Shown: piece after piece, positions 49,641 through 62,614 of the stretch | Position numbering within the stretch: the stretch's first letter is position 1 | Layout: each line of letters opens with the position of its first letter | Assembly (NCBI GenBank): GCA_022376515.1 | Contig: WTXI01000003.1 | Coordinates: 682,001 to 746,000 of the forward strand | Length of the DNA stretch: 64,000 bases | Origin: Lactifluus volemus | Taxonomy: Eukaryota > Basidiomycota > Agaricomycetes > Russulales > Russulaceae | Reading direction: 5' to 3' | Position numbers and translations under genes: made by a program | The notes under the pieces: generated by a model | Told to the model about the DNA's origin: nothing | The model's input: only the letters and a program-made list of their open reading frames with translations | Databases searched by the model: none

Positions 49641-52249
49641 GCGCTGTCTTTGGGGGCTGTGAACACAGCCCTTAACTTTACCAAACTTGTCCCCTTTCTT
49701 GTCCGCCAGAACAAGTAAGTGCGGAAGCGCACTAGAACGGATCCCGGAAAGAGACAGTCACGTGATTGCCACACCCCCCTATAAGCACGGTGCCACGGCC
49801 CCGCAACATCTCGTGAAGGGCAAACTGTCCTAAAATAAACATAGTGTTTACAGATACACTCGCCTTTTTACAAAACGACTCATGATGAGCAAACAAGAAC
49901 TGGGCGTAAACCACGACGACAAGTTGAATTGGAATTGGTTCACCGCGAGGGTGGAATGGCACGCTGAGGCCGCAATATATTCATAAAGACGTAAAATGAA
50001 ACGCGTGATATGACAATGGTCACAATGCGGTCATGGCCCTAGAGCGACACGTGTGCTGCCCAACGATCGAACGAATAGTATAAATATATGTCGAGAGTGA
50101 GGCGTAGACGCTCAAAGTACTTTAGCTCCCGAGTAAGTTATGGGGAACAGGTGGGGTAACTTTGTAGTTTGCGATAAGAATAGCTACGCTCGCTTAATGG
50201 GCGGAGCGGGAAAGTTGAAGGGAGAGTTGGGTCCATCAGTGACTCCTGTTGAAGCAAAACGTGCAGCAAGCGCCCGTTAGCCTGGCATTGGCGGCCAGGT
50301 GAGGGCTGGTGACTCGGAGGATCCGCATGACTTGTCTTCTGGAACTAGTTATATAGGGACCGTCTCTTATCGTAAGAACGCTGGGAAAAGGAGCAAAGAA
50401 TATGCTAAAAATGATCTGCGCTCTGTGATCAGAGCTAGTGGTGGTCCACCGCCGATGGGTCAACAGGGCCTAGGGGTTGCACTACAAAGGTAAGAGATTA
50501 TCTGGATCGATAATAGGCTTTCACGGTTGTGTGATCAGTATTTCAGGGGGACGTCAGTTACGGTCGCATACACCCGGGCCTCACCTGCATGAGTCGACGT
50601 CAGATTTCACGCGGCCTCGACAAGCACCGTGATTGACGAAGGCAAATTCGGAACTGGCAGCGACAGTAGAATCCACGTTATAAAGGAACAAGAACAACAG
50701 TACCTATAGGAGGACACAATTCACTGGCAGATGAGGAGGAAGATCCAGAACTCGGATCAAAAGTTCAATTACTCCGTCACGAATCCTCCCGAGGTTTAAC
50801 GTTTAAACAAAGTAGATACCATTTCAGTTGAAGAATAAAAATAGACGCAGATGGGTGTGCGGAAGAACAAAAGAAGTGAAGCAAGAAGCGGCTGCCTGCC
50901 AGTGGTGTGGGTGCTGAACTGTATAACGTTGTATGGTTCCACAAAACAAACTTTCGCTGCAGAGCTCAAGTCGTGCCCCAGGAAGAATGGTCGCGTCACC
51001 AACTGAACATCGAGGAAAGCGATACTGGAACTGCTTCACGGATATTATGCTTTCAAGTACACCTCTTTCGATGACACCGGTGGAAGCTACTAATACACCC
51101 CTCACTGCCACTACTACTGTAGCCGGATAGGCAGTGGGCAAGTTGAGTCCCCCATCTTTGAGTCCTCTTTTGAACTCCTTTTTGCTCCTCCTGGTGTCCA
51201 GCCTGAGTCGGCATGGGCCAGTGCTATTTCTCACAAGCAATTGGCACGACAGCCAGTGCAAGAGAAAGTATGAGCAGCAAAGAGTCAAAGGGGACGAGAG
51301 CTTTTAGGGGGCATAATAGTAGAATCTACCGGATGTCGTCGAATTCGGCGAAACGATCGACAATATGGACAGGAACTCGGAGATGCGCCGTAACTGAAAG
51401 AGATCCCCCCCGCGGCGACGGGTGAATGGTAGACGCGATTTAACGTACATGAGAGTAGCGATACTGTAGCTTCCTGTGTCCGCCCTCTTTAAATACTATT
51501 GACTTGGTACTGATACTAGGACTAGTATTAGTAGTTCTAGTTGGCGATGACTCCGATGAGCATCACGTACTAGTCACGTGCCTGTCCACCTCGAACAACG
51601 AGTTCATCAGACCCGGCGGAGAGCTGTTCTACATTGACTCGGAACCGAGTGCACCAACTAATCGATTTTATGCCCCATAACGGGACTCATTTCCGGCAAT
51701 ATTGCAACAGTGCCGTATAATGTGTCACCCTTTCCGAGTGTCGGGCAAACTATTTGATATCTCTAAATTGCCACGCGTAAATCATATCCACTACCATGTC
51801 TTGTATCCATGGTACGAGATATAGGTATCGCTTCCCTTGATTTATGACTGATTTCGGCTGTTGTGTGTAGATTTTCTCAGGGATTTGAACAGGTCCAATC
51901 CTTCCTGGAATGCCTTTGCTCCATCAGGTAAGTTGTCCTATAGCAGTCGCAATAAGTAATTATGAATTAGTAAAATATGCCAGGTTTTAACTCTCATCCT
52001 AATGATCGATAACAATGCCAGAACGAAATATTCCGTTTGAGTAGTGCCCTTCTAGCGACATTACGCCTAAAATGGGGTGGGGGGGGGGGTCTTGTGGACA
52101 CCATACTGAATTTGACTCGAAGCCATGAAATAACCCATGGGGGTATCGCAAAGCAATAAATAATTTACTCTGCTTCTCCCCATGGTCAGGATGCCCTTTA
52201 CATCCCTCCCTATCGTCTCTAGTAGTACGGCTCTCGCAAATATTCAGCT
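49641..52249. other. no supportable gene
   Basis: Short frames only. A minus-strand frame 51288-50824 and a plus-strand frame 50299-50493 show no domain or splice pattern. A G12 run sits at 52079-52090. Confidence 0.4.
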
Positions 52250-54031
52250 ATGAGCGTGCTCCCTCCTGGTACCGTTACCACAGCAAGTAAGGGTGGAATC
52301 GTGGTAGCTACTAATTTGCACGTCGTGTCTTTGTCCGTCGCCGCATATGAGTACGTCCCAGGTCGTATCTTGCTTCTTCCCATGGGGGCTCATATTAGGC
52401 CAGCTACCTCCTCACCCTTCCTTACGAATTCCAGTTGTACAGGTCCTCCGATCGAAAGAGGTGAGAAAGGTTGACGCAAGCTTGAAACTGACTAGAACAC
52501 GCTTCGCAGACTGGGATTGATACTGTTCATACTTATTCGGCATGTCTTTCAATCTCGTCGCTCATGGCACCTAGTACTCACGTGTTCTGTAGCTACTCAA
52601 GCATGCTCGTATTGATCTTCAGTAATGTGGGATTTTTCGACACACACTTCTCGCGGAAATCCTGTGGCCAATATTACCTCCTCGCCCCAATATTCAAAAG
52701 TCAGTATCACCCAGGTTGCTCCACGTTGTCTGGCACTCAAGGTTGAGTAACTCTCCAGTAATACAAGTGATGGTATCGCAGGCGATCCTGGGTTTCAGGT
52801 GAGTCTTGACTGTCCTGTATCCCTCTTCCAAGACTGACAACGGGATCCAGGACGTACTACATTGCCCGGCGCAATGTCTGGGTACGCTGGTTCATTTTAT
52901 CATTGTATTTCACTATTGTAGGGGTCCGTTGTCACCGTTCCCTATCCAAAGGGTCTTACACTGACACAATATATGAGCACAGTTCCAGTCTTTTGCTTGT
53001 TTGGCCAATCGGACGAGTGAGTTGAACTCAGGGTCTCCACCGTTGATTTTGTTGACTCACGAACACTGTACAACCAAGCCGTGACGATAGACGTGAGCGC
53101 GAGCATGATCTTATGTGGATATATTAAAAACTTATATGGTCATTCTTCTTATCAGGGAAAGTACGTTTGTTGCTCGCCCTCTCTTGAGGTAGCCTTCCTC
53201 ACAAAAGGTCGTAGTTGTATAGTTGCAAGCCCTCACCCGGAATCGCCCTTCTCTACCTGGTCCTTCCATCTGGCTGCCACGCTGTTCGATCTTCTCACAC
53301 TGTCTATTTCGACGGTCTACCTTCTTAATTTGAAGACTTCTGAAACGTCACAGTAAGCTATTTTGCTTTTTGTAATATCACATCAGCTCTGATCGCTTGC
53401 AGTACCTCGCGACTTGTGAAGAGGTAAGTCATCTTCGGACCGACGGCTTTTTCGATGTCTTATCTCAAACCAAGGTTTTTATATTATGGCTTGGGAAATT
53501 TCCTCGCGCTTACGGGCAGGTGCACTCGCAAGATATGTGATGCTTAGCTGACCAATTCCCTACAGCCGCGAACGTGGTGAACATGATAATGTTTCGGAAC
53601 CCTGATCGTTCTATACAATCATCTGGGTAAAATTTCCTTCGTTATCGAATTCATGGCTGCAAGCCTGACCGAGATAGCGCATCGCTTAACTATGCAGTCA
53701 CATGGATTTTGAGCCAACGACTTCTTATCTACCTGCATGGTATGTAACCCACCATCTTCAGACCCGGCTCTTATCCAATGGAATGTTAGAAGCTAGTATT
53801 GAACAGGCATCTGTCGTGGTAACGCCGATACGGATGATGCGCGTGGCCCCTTCCGAGGTTCACTTCTCTGGAGGGACAACAATGGATAGTACGGACAATC
53901 CAACGAGCTCCCTAGAACACGCAGGGGACCGTTGTCTCCAAGTGCACGTGGAACGGACACTAATCATAGACCTCAAACCAGAAGGCAAAGAACCTGTCGA
54001 AATCGAAACGGAAACTCCGGATGCTGTGTAG
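52250..54031 (+). CDS. DUF6533-like multi-pass membrane protein
   Basis: Many short exons. Exon 1 (52250-52350) is MSVLPPGTVTTASKGG ... LSVAAYD. Exon 2 (from 52404) gives YLLTLPYEFQLYRSSDRK, the Y-D-Y-L-x-T-L-P pattern of basidiomycete DUF6533 proteins. Membrane helices follow: LGLILFILIRH, SSMLVLIFSNVGFF, GQYYLLAP, AILGFR/TYYIARRNVWVR, WFILSLYFTIVGV and LAATLFDLLTLSISTVYLLN. The last exons carry SQRLLIYLHE joined to ASIEQASVVVTP and a hydrophilic acidic tail ending VEIETETPDAV-stop (54029-54031). Several joints (for example near 52540-52595 and 53630-53705) do not splice cleanly as read, perhaps from missing bases. Function unknown; probably a plasma- or inner-membrane protein. Confidence 0.6.
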
Positions 54032-54911
54032 GACCTCAGACACAACATTTGAATGGCTGGGCTTTCTTCTTGTGTTTACTATAGCTTTCTCCAAGTTCCG
54101 AGTCGTCTATTCCCCACTATGCGGGCATTCTATGTGTCATCACGTGTATAGGGAACGCAGACAGATGGTATACATACTAGTGCACCTTCTCCATGTTATC
54201 AGCCACGTTGATTCTGGTAATGCAGCAGCTCAAGCAAACTGGCAGTTGGTGTGACAACGGAATGAGCACCGAAGGTGTAGTGAGAGGCGGATATCGACTC
54301 AGGCTTCGATAACGCCGGGTCCGCGGACCCCCGAGGACAAAATACACCGTCAGGGTAGACGACGGACGCTCAATCGCGTGTGAAATTGCAGGCATGAAGA
54401 ATATTATCGTAACTCGGACTTCCGGGAATGCTGCCTATCACTTGCCAGTCGAAAATCCGAGTCTCGAATGGTCTGGCAGGGCACGAGCCATGGCGCAGAC
54501 GGATGCCGGTCGTCGTGTGAAAAGTCATATTTTTCCAAGACCAGAACCCTCGCCAAAGCAAGTACTCTAAGAAAATCCGCGGGTGAGGATCAGGACGTCA
54601 GAGTCGAGATTGCAGTGGGTTCCTTGGTGACTATACTCTTCGCAACCATTGTTCGGCGGACCCGAAGAGTTGATGATTCCTTTCAAGTTGGTTACTAAGT
54701 AGATTGTCTGTTCCATGCTGACTCGGTTTGATAAAAAAAGCAGGAGCCACTAGGGAAGACGTTCAATTTTGGTGATCGTCTTTACCACACAGAGTGAGGC
54801 TATGGCTCAGAAGTCCTGTGAGACGCGTGTGGTTAGCTGTCGCTATCGTACACGTGGCGACCCCAGGCACACTCAATTGCAAGCTTCGAAGCCTATAGAT
54901 TACAGACAGAC
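54032..54911. other. spacer, possibly the unresolved 3' part of the Ima1-like gene
   Basis: Between the DUF6533-like gene and the Ima1-like exons. Short minus-strand frames (for example 54561-54370 and 54395-54177) could include later Ima1 exons but I could not join them. Confidence 0.3.
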
Positions 54912-55425
54912 CTGACGCCGGGTGTCCTTCTTTTTGCCCTCATTGAGAACCGAGCGCGTTAGAGCGCACCATAACATTTTTCTTGCCGATCTCCTCTTCG
55001 ACGAGGGGTGCGCATGTATCCCAGACGAGATGGTAGCGCGCGTAGATGGAAACTTTGTAGGTTGTGAGGCCAGCGAGGCGAGGTGCGTAATCGGGGTCCT
55101 GTGTGGCCAACGCGACGCGATGGTTGACAAATTATGAGCAAAGTTGAGAATTTGAGAAAAAGACTGCGGGCAGGTGGGCCCACGACATCTGATAGCCCGA
55201 CAGGAGAATGACAATGAGTCTCTGGTTGGATTTACATGTGGTGCAGAAGGGGGCATTACCAAAGGCAGTTGTGAGAAGGCAATCCTTCCGTGGGGATGCT
55301 GCGGCAGGGACTCGACGCTTAGAAGTAGTGAGAAAAAAGTGAGAGAACCGAAAGAACGCGCACGGTCGAGCAGGTTTAAAGACTCATCGTGTATGGCAGG
55401 GTCAATGAGGACAAAGAAAATGATC
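54912..55425 (-). pseudogene. Ima1/Samp1-like nuclear-envelope protein, split by LINE
   Basis: Ima1/Samp1 proteins sit in the inner nuclear membrane and have an N-terminal zinc-binding domain. Minus-strand exons show that domain in order: DPAIHDESLN (about 55410-55375), ASPRKDCLL ... GNAPFCTTCKSNQRLIVILL (55317-about 55200, with the CxxC), then DPDYAPRLAGLTTYKVSIYA ... WDTCAPLVEEEIGKKN and VRSNALG (55098-about 54930). The LINE inserted just upstream; the expected preceding residues (DHFLCPH, part of a zinc ribbon) are encoded by the duplicated target and by 63074-63105 on the other side. About 14 residues expected between CPHC and DPA are missing even across the junction, so an additional lesion or an intron may exist. 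Later exons and membrane segments were not found. Confidence 0.6.
55410..55425. repeat. target-site duplication, left copy (16 bp)
   Basis: GACAAAGAAAATGATC, identical to 63074-63089, directly abuts the poly(T) end of the LINE. Confidence 0.95.
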
Positions 55426-55632
55426 TTTTTTTTTTTTTTTTTTTTTTTTTTGACAAGCGATGTATTAGGTAGACGAAGATAGTAACTATGTTACCTAACA
55501 GCTCTAACCTAATGCGCTGAAGCGGGCCGTAGTGGTCCGGGCTCGGAGGGAGGGCAAAAAATGCTTTTACGCACACCCCTGGTACGGGGTAGTGTGGGGC
55601 TCAGGAGGCGGTATTTCCGCGTTTACTACCCA

Positions 55633-58600
55633 CTAAAAAACCTCATCTCGAGTTATCCAGTCTGGATGTAGTTCCTGGTATTTCTTTGCAAGGGCGTCTT
55701 CCCAGGTCGTTTTAACCCTTGTTATCGCTGATTTTGTTCTTAAGATTTTTGTCGCCGCTATCTTATCATCGGCTAGCCTCTTGTTGATGGTATTTCTCCA
55801 GCGTCTTCTTATATCCTCGCGGGAGTGGTGAGTGTCTTGGATTACTCTTTCGCAGCGTAGGACCCATATTAGGTGGGTTGCTTCTGACCATAGGATTTGT
55901 AGGAGTCTGGTCGCCCCTCGTTGGGATCGTGTGGCTGGGGAGTCCCGGGTCTGGGGTTCCGTGAGGGGGAGGGAGAGTAGTCCGCATCCTAGGGTGGTTC
56001 CTAGGGATACTTGGGGCCATGTTTGGTCTTCATATGGCCATATGCTTCGGGCTAGTGTCCAGACTTGTTGTCTCGTTGGGTGGGGGCATTCGGTGAGTAT
56101 ATGGTTCATCGATTCTTCTGTGCCGCATGTTGAGCATGACGCTCGTTCTTCCATGTTGTTTATGTGCGACCAGTATCCTCCGATTTTGTGGGTACCGTGT
56201 ATTGCGTTGAATAGGAATTGTCCAATCTTTTGGCGTATGGGTCTTTTGTATGTGCTTTCCCATATTGTTTGGTCTTTCTCGAGCTTACCGGTGAATTCGT
56301 TTAGGTCTTGTCTGATTTTTTCTAGGTTGGTTGTCGTCGTCTTTCTCTTGGGCGGGGGTTTACGTTCCTTGATTCCTTTGTAGGCTATTGCTTGGGATAT
56401 CTTGGATAGTTTGGCTCCTTGGACATCAAATTTTTCTGGGATCTCTAGGGATATCGTGTCCGGGGTGTTTTTATTCATCCCTTCCTTGGCTAGCTCGTCG
56501 CTTCTCTCGTTTCCTTGTTCTCCGTTGTGGCCCTTGACCCATTGAAAGTCTGTTGTGGCGGTGCGTGCTCTCAGTAGGTAGGCAGCTCGCTTGAACCATG
56601 CGCTGTTCTTGACGCCTATCCAACCTCTGTCTTCCCATGTTTCTAGGTGTGTTGTGAGGCCGTCGATGGCGTATTTCGAGTCCGATTTGATGAGGATTGG
56701 GACGTAGTTCGGCGTTTCTTCTACAGCTTTAATTATCGCTGCTAGTTCTCCTATTTGGTTCGATTGTTCATGACCTGGGACTTTAATGGCTTTGTTTTGT
56801 TCGTTTCTTTCTCCTCGCCATATGCCGGCACCACATTGCGCGTTTGCTTTCCCATTGTTTTTGCATGCTCCGTCTGTGTATATTGTGGTGAGTTCGTTTG
56901 CAAGTTCGATTCCTTGGGCTCCTTGTTGGCGTGTTGCGGGGGAGTTGGAGAGTTTTTGTGGGTCGACGAAGATTCTGAACCCATCTGCTAGGCTGCCTTT
57001 TGTGGTTATTGAGGGATTGAAGGTTATCTTGCCATTGGTGCGTTGTGCTTCTTTGTTCTTTCGTTTCCTTCTTCTGGTGAGGGATAGGTCGTCTATATTG
57101 TTTTGGAGTGCTGGCTGATATTTGGGTGTTATTTTGTTTAGACGTCTTTGTGCTTCCGTTGCGCATTTCTGTGGGTTTTCGCAGCCTCTTGCGCGATCTA
57201 GGTCGCAGTCGTCGCAGTGACAGAAGAATAGTGGTATGTGCGTGTTTCTCCAGTGACTGCGTAATCTTTGGGTGGTTTTTATCAGGTCTCCTACTTTGTT
57301 TGAGGCGTGGTTTTCTATTAGGCATCTTGAGGTGGGGTTTTGTGGGGTTCTTGTGGTGTCTCTCTGGTGGAACCACGCTGGGAGCTGTTCCTTTAGGTCT
57401 TGGGACAGGTTTGGGGGGCGAAGGTGACGTTGTATTTCTTTGCCGTTTTGAGGAGGGTTAAGGTGTCTTTGTCTAGGGATTCCGTCCTTTTTCCTTGGAG
57501 GGGGGGTTTCCAGGCTTGGAGGAAGGGGTTTATTATGGCCTTCCTTGGGATCGATTTTGGGGCGGTGTTGTTGATCAGTATGTCTGTCGCCAGTGCCCAC
57601 AATGGTCTGGAGTCCGATAGGTTCAGGTAACTCTTGAGCCACATGACGTTTATGGCTTCGTTTCTTGTTTTCAGGTCTAGTATTTGGAGGCCGCCTTCTA
57701 GTTGTATGTCTCGGAGGATGTCTTTCGCTATGCGTGGGGCGTTGTCTTCCCATATTAGATGGTCTATCTCCTTTGATAGGGATTCTAGGATGTGGTTCGG
57801 CATGCCTTGGGCTTTTGTGAGGAACTGGGTTCTGGCACCTATGACGGCTTGGGCTATCGTCTTTTTTCCTTGTCTGGTTGGGTGTGCTGTTTTCCATCTG
57901 TTGAGTTCGCTTCGTATCTTATCTAGGACCGGTTCCCATGGCTTCGCGTCGTCAGTGTCGTAGCCGATCCAGGCTCCTAGGGATCTTATGGCTTCGCCTG
58001 TTTTGGCTATGTGTATGTTCGGGTTGATGGGGCTTTGGTCTGGGGACAGTGTTCGTTCTCTGGTGACTCTATTGCGGTGTTCCTCTGTTCCGATCGGTAG
58101 GATTTCTGTTTTTTCTTTATTGAACTTCGCTCCCGAGGATTTGCACCATTGGTCTAGGGTGTTTTGTAGTTCTTCGAAGCTGTCGCTCTCCCTGAGGTAT
58201 ACGACCGCGTCGTCAGCGAAGAGGTTGACGATTAGCGGGGAGGGGGCGTTTGGGATTTCGAAGCCCTTGAGGGATGTGTGGTTGCGTATCATGCAAGCCA
58301 TAGGTTCTATCGCCAGGTCGAAGAGGAAGCAGGATAGGGGGTCACCCTGTCTGACGCCTCTCGTGACTTGGTATGGATCGCTCATTTTTCCGTTGATGGC
58401 TACTGTTGTTTTCGCGTTTTCGTACAGGGATTTCACTGTATTTCTGAAGCGGGTTGGTATATTGAAGGCCTCTAGGGTATTCCAAAGGTATGTGTGTATT
58501 ATTTTATCGTAGGCTTTTTCTTGGTCTAATGCAATTACCGCTCCGTTTTCTTTCGTCATCTCTGCGTATTTTGTCATGACCTTCGTTAGTCTTATATGGT

Positions 58601-60967
58601 CGAATATGGATCTCCCTGGTATGAAACCGGCTTGATCGATGTGGATCAAGGGGCCTATTTTGGTCGTGAGTTGGAGCGCTAGAGTTTTGGTGAGTAACTT
58701 GTAGTCTGTGTTCAGTAGCGTGATTGGGCGGTAGTTCTCAATTGCCGTTCTATCTTTCTTTTTGTAGATGGGGCACATCCAGCCGTCGGCGAAGTTACTA
58801 CGAGGGTCTACGCCATGGGATTGTATGTCTTGGAAGATTAGGGTGAGTGTCTTTATTATGTTAAAACCTGGTTTGCGGAGTTTTTTGGTATGCTCATATT
58901 TTTTGTTTAGTGTTTTCCATAGTTCACTCGGACATCCGTCTAGGCCGGTTGCGGAACCGTTTTTCGCTTTCCTTAGGGCTAGCTCCACGTCTTCTTGTGT
59001 GATGCCTTTTTGTAGGGCTATCGCGTCGGGTGGTTGCAGTTTTTGCGAGGTGGAATGTTTCGTAGGATTTTCATCTCGGCTTCGCGTTTCTCTGTATTGT
59101 CGTTGAAGTGGTGGATGTCTTTGGATTGGAGTTGTTCATGATAGTTTCTCGCTAGTGATGCCATCTTTTTGGAATTAGTCTCGAAGTGGCGTGGCGCTGT
59201 GTCATTGTATTGCAGGCGGATGATAGTGGATTTGGGGGGTTTTGCTTTGAGGATGTTGGCCCAGGTTGTTCCTAATTTCTCTCCGTGTAAAGTAATTTTC
59301 GTGTTAAGTTTCGCTCTCTGATTCGCGCTATTGAGGCGTTCGAGGTGCGATATTCTGTTGGCGAGGAGCGCTTCCTCCCATTGTAACTTAGGGTTTTCGT
59401 TGAACTCCTCGTTTTGGAGTATACTCTCTCTGTCTTGGTTGAGGTTTTTTATCTTAGAGTTTCTTTTGTGGACAGCAATGCAGGTGGAGAATTTTGCTAG
59501 GTTCGTAATGTCGTTTTTGAATTGAAACCATAGAGTTTGCGCGTTGTCGGATTCTCTGTTTAGTTGGTCTAAGTTTTCGAGTTTATTTTCTAGTTGTTTG
59601 CCTTTTCTCTCAATTCTATCCATCAGTTTCTTGTCGTTGAGGGCCGATAGTGGCCATGTCCATCTACCGCTGCCGATATGGGTCGCGTTCTTGGGGCAAA
59701 GCGTACTGAGACCATCCAATGGTCTGTTGGGACTGAGCTTGGGCCGATGTTCCAGTCGAAGGTGTGCTTGGCTTTTTGTTTTGCGACGTATATCCTATCG
59801 AGTCTAGATTTGATTTGTATCTCGTTATGGGTGACGCGATATGTGTATTCTCTCGTTTTTGGGAAGTCGTGTCTCCATTGGTCGATAATCTCAAGTCTCT
59901 GTCTCATGGTTCTTAGGGCTTCTGTGGCTTTAACGTCGTCTAGCTTTGCAGGGGCTCTGTCTATTGGATCCTCTGTTAGGTTGAAGTCTCCGAGCATGAA
60001 GTCCGGTTTGGTAGGCGGAGGCGGTTGCGTTGTGCTTCGATTTCGTGCCAGAACTGTTCGTGTTCTGTTCTTTTATTTGGAGCGTAGATGTTTATTAGTT
60101 TCGTCTCTTCTAGGTCGCTCCACTTGATCTTAAGGTAGTGCGCGCGGCCTGGGACTAGGGTGCGTGTTTCTATGGAGTGGGTATCTATTAGGTCTTTGTT
60201 TATTACGAAGGCTACTCCGGCTGTTGCTCTCGGTGAGTTTTCATTTCCTGTGTTGAGTATTTGCAGTCTTTTGCGGAAAATTTCTTGGATTTCTGCTGCA
60301 AGGGCCTCATCTAGGTGAGTTTCTTGTAGTGCAAGGATGCCTATGCGCTCTTTTTTTATTGTAGAGTTTATTTCTGACCATTTCTCAATTTGTTTCTATT
60401 CTCAGTGTGGGTATGTAGGCCATTCATGTTAAGTGAGGCTATCTTAATGTTCGCTCTCTTCCTCATTCCTTTCTTAGGGGGTGGGGTTGGTTGTGTTGGT
60501 TCGTTGGTGTTTGGTTGTGGAGTTGTGTTCGCTTCGCGGGGCTGGTGCGTGGGTTTTCGGCTTATTTTGTTGGGGGGTTGTCTTCCCTGGCGCGGGTTTT
60601 GTTGTCTAGGAGTAGGGGGGTGGCGTTGGGGTGTGTTGGTTCTGTGGTCTGGTGCGTGGAGGGTTGGGGGGTCAGGTGTCGTGTGCGTTCTGTGGGGAAG
60701 GTGCGTTTGTTGCCTTTGGCTTCTTTTTCCTTCCGTTCTGTATGGGTGGGTTGGTCTCATGGTCAGGTTCTGGGTTTCGTGGTTACGGGTGTGGCAGGTG
60801 ACTCTGTGTGGGAGGCCCGATGTTGTGGGGTTGTCGCCCCTTAGGGTTGTGGTCTTTGTCGCGTGGTGTTCGCGAGGAGGGTTGTCGGCCTCTGGGGACT
60901 CAGTCTGGTGTGTTACTGGTCTAGGTTTATTTGTGAGGTGGTTATGTTGGGTTGGGAGAGGTGGCAT
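55633..60967 (-). CDS. LINE ORF2: endonuclease, reverse transcriptase, RNase H
   Basis: Makes the DNA nick and copies the element's RNA at the target. The proline- and histidine-rich leader ends at KKGMRKRANIKIASLNMNGL, the start of the AP-endonuclease. Further endonuclease motifs are LALQETH, MLGDFNLTED, SRLDRIYV and TDHWMV. The reverse transcriptase has GFIPGRSIFDHI, LDQEKAYDKI, GVRQGDPLSCFLF and catalytic FADDAV. A CHCDDC...RGCENPQKC cysteine cluster separates it from RNase H (TDGACKNNG, SDSKYAIDGL, WVKGHNGEQGNERSDELAK). A terminal CCHC (CSTCGTEESMNHILTEC) precedes the end at WITRDEVF. The frame is broken at 60386-60391, 60007-60009, 59693-59696, 59040-59044 and 57413-57418; each needs one base in a short run. 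First in-frame Met 60967; the true start could be slightly upstream. Confidence 0.9.
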
Positions 60968-61187
60968 CCCGGTGTATAGGTTGGGGTGGGTATTATTTAG
61001 GGTAGTGCAATGGCGTGAACTGTTGATTTTCGGTTGGGCAGGTTTTTGGGGTTTCGGTAATTCGCGTGTGTGTGCCTTAGAGCTCTGGGTGGGTCGTGTT
61101 TGTGCGTAGGGAAGAACTGAGTTGTGGTTGTTATTGGGCTATATACGTTTTACTAGGTAGTTAAGAGCTGAATTCTATGGAAGGTTT

Positions 61188-62614
61188 TTAATACGGGTTG
61201 GCTCTGTATCCTCCTCTTTTGGGGGTGGGTCTCCTGGCGCGGGATGGTTCGGAGTAGGGGAGGGACCGTCTCGCGCGGGTGGGGCGATCGCTTTGGTGTC
61301 TGTTTTCGACTTGGATGGTTCTCGTTGCTTGTCTCCATCCGGGTATTTTAGGGAAGGGGCACAGGCCCAGCGGGTGGTCTTTGCCGTGGCAGAGGGGGCA
61401 GTAAAAGCCGTCCACTTTGACTGTGGCATTTCCTAGCGTGGGGGATATGTAGCTGCGGTTGCGGAAGAAGTTGCAGGTATTCATCCATATTTCGACGGAG
61501 GTGAGTAGGGAGCTGTTTGTGTAGATGTTGAAGTGCGGGTCGTCGCGTCCGCCTTCTTGTTTGATGTCTACTCGCTTTATCTGTATGGATTCGACGAAAT
61601 TTACTATTTCTTGGCTGAGGAGGTTGCTGAACTGTGCTGGGAACTTAGAAACGATTCCGTCGAAGAAGGCGATGGAGGAGGAGTCTTTCCAGGTGTCTAG
61701 GACTAGGTTTTTGATGTTTTCTTCTGAGCTGGTTGCGATGCCTCTTAGAGTGAAGAGGTACGAGGGTCTCCCTACTGGGAAGGGGATCGCTTCAAAGGTG
61801 ATATTAGGGCCAGCCCAAACTTTCCTTCCGGTGAGGAGTAGGGCGTCGTTGGTGGAGATGCCGTGTATTAGGAACGCCATCGGCTGCTTCGCTTTATAGT
61901 GTGCTTTGGAGTCTTTGGTGGGTTTTCCAATGGACACCTGGGTGGCCTCCGTGATCTCCTTGATTGCTGTTAGGAGGTCGTTTGCGATTTCGTTGTGATT
62001 CCCTACAGTGTGGACTTGGGTACCGAAGGGACGTGCTAGGATTTTACCCGTTGATTGTTTATCTGTCCAGGCTTTGATCTGGTCTCGTGGGATGTCTTCT
62101 AGGGGGCCCATTGGATGTAGGTCGTGAATGTCTGGCATCACCGTTTCCAGGAATCGATCTCTCGGGTGGAATTCCTTTGTCTCGTGGGGGGGTTTGGGTC
62201 GCTACCGGATAGAGCTGCTAGTCTGGCTAGCATCTCTTCGTTTTTAGGGTCGGCTGGGTTCTCTAAGGGGGGGGCTGGCTGGGTTGGTATTTCGGTTGTT
62301 TGGCGTCTTTTGGGGGTGGTGGGGAGTTCCCCGTCTAGGGCCATGTCTGGGAGGGGGGGCGGGTGTTCTGGGGACTGGGAGTCTTTCTTTGGGGTGTGCT
62401 TCCTTAGGAGGGCTTCGGCGCATGGGGAGGGGGGTTGGGGTGGGGAGTTGCTACCTGTTTCTCTGAGGAAGTGCGTTGTGTGGATCGTGTAGGGTTGCTG
62501 GGGGTGGGGGGGGTGTTCATGTGGTCTTTTTGGGGTTTGTTCCGAGAGGGATTCAGAGAGGGCTCTCTTTCGTATTTGGGGTTGGTCTATGAGGGGGGGT
62601 GTAGTGTTTTCCAT
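61188..62614 (-). CDS. LINE ORF1: nucleocapsid-like protein with zinc knuckle
   Basis: Probable RNA-binding partner of ORF2. Starts MENTTPPLIDQPQIRKRAL; a proline-rich N terminus runs to about residue 150. The main body begins ETVMPDIHDLHPMGPL, with a conserved helical region, and the CCHC knuckle CPLCHGKDHPLGLC lies near the C terminus. It ends at 61188 after a basic tail (RARRPTPKRGG). One frame break at the CCC 62164-62166 separates the two halves; one extra C rejoins NST to RDRFLETV. Confidence 0.85.

Noticed and set aside
54922..55137. Plus-strand 71-codon ORF next to the poly(T)
   Set aside because: Antisense to the Ima1-like exon, whose minus-strand reading has family motifs.
55647..56991. 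Plus-strand hydrophobic ORFs across the LINE (for example 55832-56383, 57108-57461, 60390-61109)
   Set aside because: They are antisense to the reverse transcriptase, RNase H and leader coding regions and arise from the G/T-rich strand.
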